Notes: a model not told the origin generated them from the letters alone. Positions 47,442 through 55,142 are shown, counted from the stretch's first letter. The stretch: DNA of 64,000 nt from Geothrix paludis (GCF_022808815.1 NZ_JAKZLC010000004.1:396536-460535), one strand, 5' to 3'. Program-made: numbers and translations.

Positions 47442-47538
47442 GCCCTACAAAAGAAGCCAACTAGAGCAGAGAGAGCAAGAAGTTGAGAGAGAGCGGAGGG
47501 CTATGCAGGCGGGGTCCGAGTTGAGCTAGGGGTTAGGC
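47442..47538 (-). repeat. Partly decayed attC (YCII cassette)
   Basis: The right half is intact up to GTTAGGC at 47532-47538. The left arm is shortened by about 27 bp and its core reads GCCCTAC instead of GCCTAAC. At 97 bp it is the first damaged site met when moving leftwards along the array. Confidence 0.85.
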
Positions 47539-47558
47539 CGATATGGGCCCGTGCGCCT

Positions 47559-47900
47559 TTAGGACTGCGGGTCGAACCCGAAGACGCGTAGCTCTTGGTC
47601 ACAGCGGCAAGCCTTGGCGATCCGTGTAGCCCACGCGATGGCCTCTTCGCGCGAGGGTAGCTCGAGCACGGTGAATCCGCCATCGAGCGTGGGCGCCCAC
47701 GGGTAACCGCCCATAGAGATCGTGCCATCGGACGAAACGAGCACTGGCGGCACATCTTCGTCGATGCCACCGCCGAAGATGTAAACGCCAGCGGCCTTCG
47801 CCTCTTCAATCACGGCGTGCGCAGCGCGGCCCACTGCCTCTAGCTCGCCGCTGGGAACGACCATCGCAGCACTGGGGAAGGAGATCAGGTATTTGGCCAT
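47559..47900 (-). CDS. YCII-related (YciI-like) protein (cassette gene)
   Basis: A 113-residue dimeric alpha-beta-barrel-type protein recognised by the KYLISF start, the SDGTISMGGYPWAPTLDGGFTVLEL region (core DGGFTVLEL) and EEAIAWATRIAKA. YCII proteins are related to muconolactone isomerase. The conserved His/Asp pair of YciI is only partly retained. It lies 21 bp from its attC stop side and 45 bp from the next attC. Confidence 0.75.
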   Translation of the reverse strand: MAKYLISFPSAAMVVPSGELEAVGRAAHAVIEEAKAAGVYIFGGGIDEDVPPVLVSSDGTISMGGYPWAPTLDGGFTVLELPSREEAIAWATRIAKACRCDQELRVFGFDPQS

Positions 47901-47945
47901 GGTGCTCCGTGCCTGGATCGATGATGGCTTTGAAGATTGTGAGAG

Positions 47946-48069
47946 GTCTAACGAATGAAGCTAACCGGCCACGCCTGCACCGAGGCGCTGAGCGGAGCCG
48001 AGGAAGCGGGATGACGAGAAAGAGCGGAGGGCAATGCAGGCGCGGTGCGAGTTGAGCGGTGGGTTAGGC
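47946..48069 (-). repeat. attC site
   Basis: 124 bp, cores GTCTAAC and GTTAGGC. The arm reads GCGCGGTGCGAG where most sites have GCGGGGTCCGAG, so the long stem has mismatches. Confidence 0.92.
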
Positions 48070-48243
48070 CTTGGCCACGACCTGTCTTTCTTTAGCCCGG
48101 TAATACAGCCAGAAAACGGGTAATGAGAGGAGCACGATGAAAGCCACCCGACTCCATTTGGCCTGGTGAAGCCCATGAACAACAAGCTCGTAGAGGAGTG
48201 TGCCAATGCCAACGCTGAGTGCTGATTGGATGAATTTCGGCAT
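48064..48243 (-). CDS. Small two-helix membrane protein (cassette gene)
   Basis: A 59-residue protein opening MPKFIQSALSVGIGTLLYEL, with hydrophobic segments at about 5-24 and 32-49 and a basic C-terminus (YYRAKERQVVAKA). An AAGGAG Shine-Dalgarno stands before the ATG. Its TAA stop is contributed by the attC core, so the gene ends inside attC. No family is recognised. Confidence 0.7.
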   Translation of the reverse strand: MPKFIQSALSVGIGTLLYELVVHGLHQAKWSRVAFIVLLSLPVFWLYYRAKERQVVAKA

Positions 48244-48264
48244 GTGACGCTCCTTGAGGTGGAG

Positions 48265-48388
48265 GCCTAACGAATGTGGCTAACCGGCACCGCCTGCACC
48301 GAGGCGCTGAGCGGAGCCGAGGAAGCGAGACGTTGAGAGAGAGCGGAAGACAATGCAGGCGGGGTCCGAGTTGAGCTAAGGGTTAGGC
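48265..48388 (-). repeat. attC site
   Basis: 124 bp, cores GCCTAAC and GTTAGGC. It provides the TAA stop of the TspO gene. Confidence 0.94.
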
Positions 48389-48880
48389 GAGGATGTGGGG
48401 ATTGCTTTTCCATACTGCCCAGGTGAGAACGGAAGCGAATGACACCCAGGCTAAATAGGGGATAAGCAAAGCACCCGCAAAACGATTTCGGTGCCAGAAC
48501 ATAAATGCGGTGGCGATGATCAACAGCCACAAAAATAGGATCTCGGCGAAGGCCAGGGCGCCGAGATGGCAAACAAAGAACAACCAAGTCCACAGGGCAT
48601 TTACGGCTAGTTGGAAAACGAATAGAGCGAGCTCGGGACCGGCCTTTCGAAGGCCGTATTCTCGCCATACAAGCCAGGCTGAAATGGCCATCAAGATGTA
48701 GAGAACAGTCCAAACCGGACCGAAGAGCCATCCGGGTGGTGCCCATAGTGGGCGAATGAGCACCTTGTAGAAAGATCCAGCTTGTGCGGAGGCGAGGGCG
48801 CCAAGTGCTGCGGCTGCGAAGCAAATAGAGAGCCATCCAAAGAAGCCTAGAATTTGCTTCGGCATTGGATATTTGGTCAT
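48383..48880 (-). CDS. tspO: TspO/MBR family protein (cassette gene)
   Basis: A 165-residue membrane protein with five predicted helices. Family patterns WAPPGWLFGPVWTVLYILM and ALWTWLFFVCHLG are intact. TspO proteins bind tetrapyrroles such as protoporphyrin and cholesterol-like ligands, and act in stress and porphyrin handling. Its TAA stop lies inside the adjacent attC. It is one of the few well-known families in the array. Confidence 0.9.
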   Translation of the reverse strand: MTKYPMPKQILGFFGWLSICFAAAALGALASAQAGSFYKVLIRPLWAPPGWLFGPVWTVLYILMAISAWLVWREYGLRKAGPELALFVFQLAVNALWTWLFFVCHLGALAFAEILFLWLLIIATAFMFWHRNRFAGALLIPYLAWVSFASVLTWAVWKSNPHILA

Positions 48881-48898
48881 TAAAGCCCCGAGAGAACG

Positions 48899-49021
48899 CC
48901 TAACGAATGAAGCTAACCGGACCCGCCTGCACCGAGGCGCTGAACGAAGCCGAGGAAGCGAAACGATGAGAGAGAACGGAAGACAATGCAGGCGGGGTCC
49001 GAGTTGAGCTAAAGGTTAGGC
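48899..49021 (-). repeat. attC site
   Basis: 123 bp, cores GCCTAAC and GTTAGGC, with perfectly paired GGACCCGCCTGCA arm apart from one bulge. Confidence 0.94.
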
Positions 49022-49037
49022 ACATCGGGAATCCTGA

Positions 49038-49235
49038 TTAGTTTTTGCCTTCGGATTCACAGTTCATCAATACGGCCTTGCCATCCACCTTGCCAATCAG
49101 ACTGATGCATTTGTGAGTTTCGCCGCCATCGAGGGAAATCCGAACCTCTAGATCCTGGTTCTCAAAGCTGGCCAGCTCCTTGATGAGGGCACGAACGGTC
49201 TTGCCGCGAATAATCCATTCCGGGGTTGGGTTCAT
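49038..49235 (-). CDS. Small hypothetical protein (cassette gene)
   Basis: A 65-residue soluble protein with the pattern TVRALIKELASFENQDLEV followed by RISLDGGETHKCISLIGK. Similar short proteins (xLIxELxxFxxxxxVxxSxDGG) are frequent among cassettes and plasmids; no function is known. The start is 6 bp from attC, whose AGG would act as Shine-Dalgarno. Confidence 0.7.
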   Translation of the reverse strand: MNPTPEWIIRGKTVRALIKELASFENQDLEVRISLDGGETHKCISLIGKVDGKAVLMNCESEGKN

Positions 49236-49241
49236 GGATGC

Positions 49242-49366
49242 GCCTAACGAAGGAAGCTAACCGGGCCCCGCCTGCACCGAGGCACTGAGCGGAGCCGAGG
49301 AAGCGAGAAGCTGAGAGAGAGCGGAAGGCAATGCAGGCGGGGTCCGAGTTGAGCGGAGGGTTAGGC
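49242..49366 (-). repeat. attC site
   Basis: 125 bp, cores GCCTAAC and GTTAGGC; left arm GGAAGCTAACCGGGCCCCGCC has one extra base. Confidence 0.94.
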
Positions 49367-49376
49367 GCGAGAATAA

Positions 49377-49856
49377 TTATAGGATTTCATAAGGGGTCAT
49401 CCACGGGAGGAGTGTGTTTGTTTTTCTTGTGAATAATTGAAACATGTCCACTTTGCGCTCACTTGTGCTGTTCGATCGTGGGAAAGTTTCGATCGGAATC
49501 TTTTCTCTTGGAACAAGGAATAACCTTACGTCCTCAGGATAGACAGCGATAAAACATATATGTGTATATGGATCACTCGGACGAATTGCCATCCAGGCAA
49601 AAATTTTTTTATCATTCGTAATTGATAGAGTTGCCATTTTCACTTCAATTTTTTTATCTTCAAACTCCAGATCGTAACCAAACCTTGAGTTGGGCAGCAG
49701 TTTGCCACCGATGACTTTTTGAGCGAGTTGTTCGCCCACTTTCCCAGCGCCAGCCCTTGGTAATTTTCGCAGCCATTCGTTGGGCTTTCCTGCCCAAAGA
49801 TCGTCCGAATTCTTAATAAATAAAGCTGAAAGCAAGTTCTGAGCTCGAGTAGACAT
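49377..49856 (-). CDS. PD-(D/E)XK-type nuclease-like protein (cassette gene)
   Basis: A 159-residue protein from the ATG at 49856 (a TTG at 49868 is possible). The segment around residues 38-74 has the restriction-endonuclease-like core: GKVGEQLA with E42, then GYDLEF with D62, then KIEVK with E71 and K73. The strand-hairpin-strand spacing agrees with type II restriction and Mrr-like enzymes. No methyltransferase accompanies it, so it may act on modified or foreign DNA, or be inactive. Codon use is clearly AT-richer than the backbone. Confidence 0.6.
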   Translation of the reverse strand: MSTRAQNLLSALFIKNSDDLWAGKPNEWLRKLPRAGAGKVGEQLAQKVIGGKLLPNSRFGYDLEFEDKKIEVKMATLSITNDKKIFAWMAIRPSDPYTHICFIAVYPEDVRLFLVPREKIPIETFPRSNSTSERKVDMFQLFTRKTNTLLPWMTPYEIL

Positions 49857-49906
49857 TTGTTTTCTCAAAATGAAAGAAGGTGGCTTTTACTCTTGGCTGA
49901 GGTAGC

Positions 49907-50030
49907 GCCTAACGAATGAAGCTAACCGGACCCGCCTGCACCGAGGCGCTGAGCGGAGTCGAGGAAGCGAGATGTTGAGAGAGAGCGGCGGGCAATGCAG
50001 GCGGGGTCCGAGTTGAGCGGAGGGTTAGGT
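49907..50030 (-). repeat. attC site
   Basis: 124 bp, cores GCCTAAC and GTTAGGT (T as final pyrimidine). Confidence 0.94.
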
Positions 50031-50041
50031 TGCCCTCGATT

Positions 50042-50590
50042 TTAGAGCGCCTTTTCATACGCCTTGATGGCGAAATCGAGAATTTGTCTCTTGTCTGGGT
50101 CAGAAAAATGTCTTTTCCGTCCGTTCTGACCAGATTGATCTAAATAGCCCATCTTGATGAGCATATTGCAAAGCTCTTCGTTATGCCTGCCAGCGCTCCA
50201 CTTCTTGAGGAAAGGGTAATCCTGTGATGTGATCCCGGGCCCGCTCAAGAACAAACGCATTGTGTTCTCCCAATTTGGATAGGATCGCATTTGCTCCCAG
50301 ACAAAAGGGCCTTTCTCGGTCATTGATAGGGTTAATTCAAGGACGATTCTGAATTTATCTTGGTCAGACAATTCAGAGTCTTTTGCGGCCTGCCACGCCA
50401 ACTTGATTCTTTCTGCATCCGAACTTAACTGATCGCGCCTAGCATATACGCCGTTGACCACTCCACTTCGAGGCTGCGTGGTTGTTGATCCCCAAAATGT
50501 GGTGAGTGGAAAAGTGAACATCAGGCAGAACCTTGCAAACCTTCGGGGAGCCCGGGTTTGCTTGAATCTTGGTGGGATGGATGATGGCAC
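50042..50590 (-). CDS. Hypothetical protein (cassette gene)
   Basis: A 182-residue protein from the GTG at 50590, which leaves the same 5-bp gap to attC as many neighbours. The N-terminus has a basic stretch and a hydrophobic segment (FCLMFTFPLTTFWG) that could be a membrane anchor. The rest is soluble and helical, with SDAERIKLAWQAAKDSE and a C-terminal half rich in charged residues. No family is recognised. Confidence 0.6.
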   Translation of the reverse strand: MPSSIPPRFKQTRAPRRFARFCLMFTFPLTTFWGSTTTQPRSGVVNGVYARRDQLSSDAERIKLAWQAAKDSELSDQDKFRIVLELTLSMTEKGPFVWEQMRSYPNWENTMRLFLSGPGITSQDYPFLKKWSAGRHNEELCNMLIKMGYLDQSGQNGRKRHFSDPDKRQILDFAIKAYEKAL

Positions 50591-50595
50591 GAGCA

Positions 50596-50719
50596 ACCTA
50601 ACGGATGGAGCTAACCGGCCCCGCCTGCACCGAGGCGCTGAGCGAAGCCGAGAAAGCGAGATGAAGAGAAGGAGCGGAAGACAATGCAGGCGGGGTCCGA
50701 GTTGAGCTGAAGGTTAGGC
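50596..50719 (-). repeat. attC site
   Basis: 124 bp, cores ACCTAAC and GTTAGGC. Confidence 0.94.
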
Positions 50720-50735
50720 CGACCGAGATTAATTA

Positions 50736-51092
50736 CTAAGTGAGGGACAAAATTATACAGAAGATTGTAATAAAGACCGGAAGTTGAAGAAGAAATGAGA
50801 TTCTAAGCTTCTTTTGAAGCGCAATTCCTTCTGGGATTCGATGAAGCCAAGTTGGCGTGGTGAAAACGAGCTTAAGTCCGAATACCGTATACGCGATGTT
50901 ACCCCCGAGGGATTTGCCTTCAGGTGGCTCCCAGAGAAATGCAACGTGGGGCTTGCCTTCATTGGACCAGAGATCCTTGTCGATAGCATAAAGCGCTGGA
51001 ATTAGTTTCCCGAGAGCGCGATATGTTGGCATCCCTACGACCACCCATATAGGAATGAGCAGCAAGAGTGCGATGATTTGCACAATTTTCAT
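50736..51092 (-). CDS. Hypothetical membrane protein (cassette gene)
   Basis: A 118-residue protein with an N-terminal helix (IVQIIALLLLIPIWVVVG), a central extramembrane part (residues 25-85) and a C-terminal helix (ISFLLQLPVFITIFCIIL). Both ends are therefore in the membrane. Its start is 5 bp from attC. No family is recognised. Confidence 0.65.
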   Translation of the reverse strand: MKIVQIIALLLLIPIWVVVGMPTYRALGKLIPALYAIDKDLWSNEGKPHVAFLWEPPEGKSLGGNIAYTVFGLKLVFTTPTWLHRIPEGIALQKKLRISFLLQLPVFITIFCIILSLT

Positions 51093-51097
51093 CGGCG

Positions 51098-51221
51098 GCC
51101 TAACGAATGAAGCTAACCGGACCCGCCTGCACCGAGGCGCTGAACGGAGCCGAGGAAGCGAGACGAAGAGAAAGAGAGGAAGGCAATGCAGGCGGGGTCC
51201 GAGTTGAGCGCAAGGTTAGGC
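51098..51221 (-). repeat. attC site
   Basis: 124 bp, cores GCCTAAC and GTTAGGC. Confidence 0.94.
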
Positions 51222-51278
51222 CGCAGCATGGGTATAATTTGTTGATATAGGAAACGGATTGGAGATGATTGCTTATTT

Positions 51279-51665
51279 TTACTGTTTATCTGTAAATGCA
51301 ATAAGTGTGGCTCGATAATCATTTCCCTGGTCGGGATTTCCCTTTAAGTCATGGTCGTTAACGATCCGGGTATCTAGCACAATTAGACCATCTGCGCCTG
51401 CGCGAGCAGCGGCAATTCGAAATTTACCGAAAATCGTTCCCTCATCTGGGCGGTAGCTCCAATCAAGGTACTGGACCATCCCGATCTCTTTGTACGGTCT
51501 AGTTGGTTTTCTGCTGATGTAGATTTCGACTTCATCGGGGTTTTTCTGCATTAGATTCGCCTGGCCAAACATGGAAGTTCTGACGCCTCTTGTCTGGTCT
51601 GCTTCGGGGCTAGAGCAACCAATCGCTACAAAAAAGAGGAGAGTGATAAGAAGTAAAAATTTCAT
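51279..51665 (-). CDS. Lipoprotein (second gene of a two-gene cassette)
   Basis: A 128-residue protein from the ATG at 51665, with a GGGAG Shine-Dalgarno. The signal peptide MKFLLLITLLFFVAIGC ends in lipobox AIGC at residue 17. The mature part has RPYKEIGMVQYLDWSYRPDEG and AAARAGADGLIVLDTRI, a pattern seen in YbjQ/DUF4156-like small lipoproteins (KEIG...A...GADGL). The frame is open upstream as far as 51797, but the lipobox fixes this start. No attC separates it from the gene at 51794. Confidence 0.75.
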   Translation of the reverse strand: MKFLLLITLLFFVAIGCSSPEADQTRGVRTSMFGQANLMQKNPDEVEIYISRKPTRPYKEIGMVQYLDWSYRPDEGTIFGKFRIAAARAGADGLIVLDTRIVNDHDLKGNPDQGNDYRATLIAFTDKQ

Positions 51666-51793
51666 GATGCTCCCTTTATTTGATTTGAGGTTGATATAGT
51701 AAAGGTGCTTTCTAGCAAGTGTGTCAGTAGAATAAGAAAGAGTGTATGGAATAATGGCTGTCTGGCCATGGTTTGGCTTAGGGTTATGGGTTG

Positions 51794-52006
51794 TCAAAAG
51801 GCATTGGGACCGATCAAGTGTTTACAAATGCCGGGTACCCATTGCCAGGGATCTCCTGGGCACCGGTCCCAAGTCAGGCGCGGATTGTCCGTCTTTGCCT
51901 TCATGAACCAAAAGAAGAGTTTATTGTTATCCCAGGTGCGCCGTTCCGCAATTGGAACGCGCATTAATTCTGTTCTTACAGCCTGTTCGAATTCCGATTT
52001 GTTCAT
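51794..52006 (-). CDS. Small hypothetical protein (first gene of a two-gene cassette)
   Basis: A 70-residue soluble protein, opening MNKSEFEQAVRTELMRVPIAE, with several tryptophans in the second half (RLTWDRCPGDPWQW). Its start is 15 bp from attC. A 128-bp non-coding gap separates it from the downstream lipoprotein gene. It was perhaps a cassette of its own whose attC has been deleted. Confidence 0.6.
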   Translation of the reverse strand: MNKSEFEQAVRTELMRVPIAERRTWDNNKLFFWFMKAKTDNPRLTWDRCPGDPWQWVPGICKHLIGPNAF

Positions 52007-52021
52007 GGGACGTCTCCGAAG

Positions 52022-52145
52022 GCCTAACGAATGAAGCTAACCGGCCCCGCCTGCACCGAGGCGCTGAACGAAGCCGAGGAAGCGAAATGCTGAGAGAGAG
52101 CGGAAGGCAATGCAGGCGGGGTCCGGGTTGAGCGGAGGGTTAGGC
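52022..52145 (-). repeat. attC site
   Basis: 124 bp, cores GCCTAAC and GTTAGGC; right arm reads GTCCGGGTTGAGC. Confidence 0.94.
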
Positions 52146-52159
52146 GCCCTGGTGGAGGC

Positions 52160-52684
52160 CTACTTGGCTTTAGGTATGGCGATGATTTTTGCCTTCGGTT
52201 GCCCATCTATTTCAGTGCCAACGAGAATGTTTGGTTTGCCGTCCTGGGTAAGCCCGTTCTGTCGGGCGTACAACACAATTCGACCGTCATCGAAGGTGGT
52301 TGTCAGAGCGTGAAATCTCACAGAGCTGGAACGAACCACCTGATTCGCCGAATCGTAAATGGTGTAAGTAGCTGGAAGGCCGAGGAGGACGCGAAGGCCT
52401 GGAGCCTCTAGTGGAGCGGCTTTAAGCGGAATATCGAGGGTAAGCCCCTCCGACTGGCCCGAAAGCAGAACGACCTCATGGGTACTGACAGACTCACCAA
52501 GAATCCGTTCTTTCAGGTCATCCGATTTGCCCATCTTTTCGGGAATGCCCAGGACAGTGGCTCCGATCTTGAATTCAATCCGATACCCGGGAGGCAGCCC
52601 CTGGTCCTTGACCTTAATGCGAACAGCCTGAGCCGCGAGAGAACTCGAAACGGCAAGAAGGACGACCGGGATGAGTATGTGCAT
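52160..52684 (-). CDS. Secreted hypothetical protein (cassette gene)
   Basis: A 174-residue protein with a signal peptide of about 19 residues (ending SLAAQA). The mature part is predicted beta-rich, with alternating hydrophobics such as VRIKVKDQGLPPGYRIEFKI. No cysteines and no catalytic motif are seen. It starts 62 bp from attC, the longest leader in the array, and has an AAGGGG Shine-Dalgarno. Confidence 0.65.
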   Translation of the reverse strand: MHILIPVVLLAVSSSLAAQAVRIKVKDQGLPPGYRIEFKIGATVLGIPEKMGKSDDLKERILGESVSTHEVVLLSGQSEGLTLDIPLKAAPLEAPGLRVLLGLPATYTIYDSANQVVRSSSVRFHALTTTFDDGRIVLYARQNGLTQDGKPNILVGTEIDGQPKAKIIAIPKAK

Positions 52685-52746
52685 TACAGTGCCCCTTTCT
52701 GGTCGGTTTTGATGAATGTTGGCTGCTGCGATTCCTAGTCGATGAC

Positions 52747-52870
52747 GCCTAACGAATGAAGCTAACCGGACCCGCCTGCACCGAGGCGCTGGACGGAGCC
52801 GAGGAAGCGAGAAGCTGAGAGAGAGCGGAAAGCAATGCAGGCGGGGTCCGAGTTGAGCTAAGGGTTAGGC
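52747..52870 (-). repeat. attC site
   Basis: 124 bp, cores GCCTAAC and GTTAGGC. Confidence 0.94.
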
Positions 52871-52876
52871 CGATCA

Positions 52877-53107
52877 CTAGCCTTGCTGGTGTTGGAGAAC
52901 CAACCTTAATGCCGCCAAGTAGTCCTGGGAGGCAGCGGGATCTGTAGTAGACCCATTTGGACTCGAACCAGCGTAGGTGTGAAGGAAATCAGAAACGGGG
53001 CTATCGCCGCGAGAGAGGTATGACTGAACAAACAATTCCATGATTCGGTAGGAATCGCGGAGCGAAACCACCTGGTCGAATTCTGGGGATTGAAGTGAGG
53101 TGTTCAC
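52877..53107 (-). CDS. Small hypothetical protein (cassette gene)
   Basis: A 76-residue soluble protein starting at GTG (53107), 5 bp from attC. A helical first half (VVSLRDSYRIMELFVQSYL) and a Ser/Pro/Gly-rich middle lead to a helical end (SQDYLAALRLVLQHQQ). No family is recognised. Confidence 0.6.
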   Translation of the reverse strand: MNTSLQSPEFDQVVSLRDSYRIMELFVQSYLSRGDSPVSDFLHTYAGSSPNGSTTDPAASQDYLAALRLVLQHQQG

Positions 53108-53112
53108 GAGAG

Positions 53113-53236
53113 GCCTAACGAATGAAGCTAACCGGACCCGCCTGCACCGAGGCGCTGAGCGGAGCCGAGAAAGCGAGAAGCTGAAAGAGAGGGGAAGGCA
53201 ATGCAGGCGGGGTCCGAGTTGAGCGGAGGGTTAGGC
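53113..53236 (-). repeat. attC site
   Basis: 124 bp, cores GCCTAAC and GTTAGGC. Confidence 0.94.
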
Positions 53237-53282
53237 TGACGGGGCGGGTTCTTGAATGATGGACGCCTTAAGTTAATACCCC

Positions 53283-53756
53283 CTACGTGAAATCACACCA
53301 CAACTCTATTGAATTGACCTTGCCGTTCTCGACATGAAAGACAAGGGCGGTTTCAGACGTGAGGCTGCGGTAGATCAATTCGGTCTGGTTGTCTTTGCTA
53401 AGAATTTCGGGATGGCCGTAGAGTGCGATCACCTGGCTGGATTTCATACCTACCCGAGCCCCGGCCGGAGTTGCGTATTTTCGGATGGTACAAACGAGAT
53501 TCACCAAACTTTTATCGCAAAAGTAAGTTCTGATTCCTTTGTACTTCAGCTCGATTTCGGAGTTGCAGAACATTGGATCTGCGGTTGAATTTTTTCGAAT
53601 TGGCCGACCAAACCGATGAGTTACCTCTTTCTGGGATGAACCAATCTGAACTGAGGCCAGACGGATTTGACTGTCCGCCAGGCGTACGGGCTCGGTTTGT
53701 TGGGCCATGGCAGGCGCCATGAGTAGGATTGCCAACAATGCACTCAGGCTGTTCAC
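53283..53756 (-). CDS. Secreted protein with two BamE/SmpA-like repeats (cassette gene)
   Basis: A 157-residue protein starting at GTG (53756), with a signal peptide ending PAMAQ. Two related units follow: VQIGSSQKEVTHRFGRPIRK at about residue 36 and ARVGMKSSQVIALYGHPEIL at about 100. Both match the helix-turn of the SmpA/OmlA (BamE) fold, GMsxxeVxxxlGxP. The second unit ends with VFHVENGKVNSIELW. Probably periplasmic; no lipobox is present. Confidence 0.65.
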   Translation of the reverse strand: MNSLSALLAILLMAPAMAQQTEPVRLADSQIRLASVQIGSSQKEVTHRFGRPIRKNSTADPMFCNSEIELKYKGIRTYFCDKSLVNLVCTIRKYATPAGARVGMKSSQVIALYGHPEILSKDNQTELIYRSLTSETALVFHVENGKVNSIELWCDFT

Positions 53757-53762
53757 GAGGAA

Positions 53763-53886
53763 GCCTAACGAATGAAGCTAACCGGACCCGCCTGCGCCGA
53801 GGCGCTGAGCGGAGCCGAGGAAGCGGGAAGTTGAGAGAGAGCGGAAGGCAATGCAGGCGGGGTCCGAGTTGAGCTGAAGGTTAGGC
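53763..53886 (-). repeat. attC site
   Basis: 124 bp, cores GCCTAAC and GTTAGGC; it gives the TAA of the next gene. Confidence 0.94.
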
Positions 53887-54063
53887 CGAAACGTTGGCTT
53901 GTTTCTTTTGCTTTAGCGAGAATATGGCCCAGGATAAAAGAAAAGCGATGAAGCCGACAAAGCAAGCTCGGAGCCAATCGATCCGATGGGGCGAATGAGC
54001 AGCGAAGGTGTAAATGGCCGTTCCAATGAATACGCCGAACCCTGTGCCGAGAGCGGATTTCAT
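53881..54063 (-). CDS. Small two-helix membrane protein (cassette gene)
   Basis: A 60-residue protein with helices at about 5-22 (LGTGFGVFIGTAIYTFAA) and 30-49 (WLRACFVGFIAFLLSWAIF) and a basic end (KQKKQ). The stop lies inside attC. Size and topology resemble the 59-residue product at 48064, but sequence similarity is not obvious. Confidence 0.65.
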   Translation of the reverse strand: MKSALGTGFGVFIGTAIYTFAAHSPHRIDWLRACFVGFIAFLLSWAIFSLKQKKQANVSA

Positions 54064-54079
54064 AGCGTTCTCCTACGAG

Positions 54080-54203
54080 GCCTAACGGATGGAGCTAACC
54101 GGCCCCGCCTGCACCGAGGCGCTGAGCGGAGCCGAGGAAGCGGAACGATGAGAGAGAGCGGAAGGCAATGCAGGCGGGGTCCGAGTTGAGCTAAGGGTTA
54201 GGC
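54080..54203 (-). repeat. attC site
   Basis: 124 bp, cores GCCTAAC and GTTAGGC; it gives the TAA of the 101-residue gene. Confidence 0.94.
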
Positions 54204-54503
54204 CTTGAGGTGCCTACAGTTGATCACATTCTCTTCTTTAAATTGAACGTTATGTTGATTGGGTGTCAGCCCATTGAATGCAATGCAGACGGGGTCGAAC
54301 CCGATAATCGTTCCCTCAAAAGTGGCGGTGTCGATAATGTTTTCGACTCGAATTTGAATCCAAGTGGAATTACAACGAAGATCGACTTGGTCACCAATAA
54401 CAATGCGTCTTTCTGGGGAAGTCTTAGCTAAGAAATTGATAGGAAGACCTGGTGGACGGAGATCGAATGAGTAGACGATTGAATCTTTACTTTCTCGAAG
54501 CAT
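54198..54503 (-). CDS. Hypothetical protein (second gene of a two-gene cassette)
   Basis: A 101-residue soluble protein with alternating hydrophobics (RRIVIGDQVDLRC, TWIQIRVENI), probably beta-rich. It begins 29 bp after the membrane-anchored gene at 54533 with no attC between them, so both travel as one cassette and may work together. Its stop is inside attC. Base composition is AT-rich. Confidence 0.65.
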   Translation of the reverse strand: MLRESKDSIVYSFDLRPPGLPINFLAKTSPERRIVIGDQVDLRCNSTWIQIRVENIIDTATFEGTIIGFDPVCIAFNGLTPNQHNVQFKEENVINCRHLKA

Positions 54504-54532
54504 CGGAACTCCTAATAAATAATGGCAATAGC

Positions 54533-54997
54533 TTAAATCGAATCCTCGGGTGAAATCGAAATCACCGCGATGGGAATGCCATTCTTTGATTCATAGTTAT
54601 AATTTAGTTTCACCTTATTTTCTTTGAAGAATTTCATCTGAGGTGAATTTTGATAGGCGTTGATCAATTTGGGGCGATATTCATTCACGAAACCATTGTT
54701 ATCAATTTGTTTCGAATCAAAATTAATAACAATATTATATACAAATATGTCGTTTGGGCCTACTTCAGTCGAAACCAATTTAAACGCAGGGTCATCGCCA
54801 ACTATCGGGCATTTTCTATTGGTATCGAGACTCGCTTTTTGAAGCATCTCATGTAGGGATGCTTTAGAAGTCTCAGTATGAGGCGACTTGGGTAATACGA
54901 ATTCCTTGAAGAACGCACTCAGTCCGACAACAATTGCGGCAAAAAATATCCATGCGTAATTCTTCTTGTTTGATTGTGAAGGATTTTCCAGCGCCAT
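54533..54997 (-). CDS. Membrane-anchored hypothetical protein (first gene of a two-gene cassette)
   Basis: A 154-residue protein from the ATG at 54997 (AAGGAG Shine-Dalgarno). One N-terminal transmembrane helix (AWIFFAAIVVGLSAFF) is followed by a soluble domain of about 110 residues with no known motif. The frame is open back through the whole upstream attC to 55159, but that part is attC sequence and not a gene. The low GC contrasts with the backbone. Confidence 0.65.
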   Translation of the reverse strand: MALENPSQSNKKNYAWIFFAAIVVGLSAFFKEFVLPKSPHTETSKASLHEMLQKASLDTNRKCPIVGDDPAFKLVSTEVGPNDIFVYNIVINFDSKQIDNNGFVNEYRPKLINAYQNSPQMKFFKENKVKLNYNYESKNGIPIAVISISPEDSI

Positions 54998-55017
54998 GTG
55001 GGTTCTCCTTAAGTGAG

Positions 55018-55142
55018 GCCTAACGAAGAAAGCTAACCGGGCCCCGCTTGCGCCGAGGCGCTGAGCGGAGCCGAGATAGCGAAATGCTGAGAGAGAGCGG
55101 AAGGCAATGCAGGCGGGGTCCGAGTTGAGCGCAGGGTTAGGC
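55018..55142 (-). repeat. attC site
   Basis: 125 bp, cores GCCTAAC and GTTAGGC; the left arm has GGGCCCCGCTTGCG, which weakens the long stem. Confidence 0.93.

Noticed and set aside
47961-48212. 83-codon minus-strand frame overlapping an attC
   Set aside because: Most of it is attC sequence; the 59-residue gene at 48064-48243 in another frame has an AAGGAG site, two helices and a stop in the attC core.
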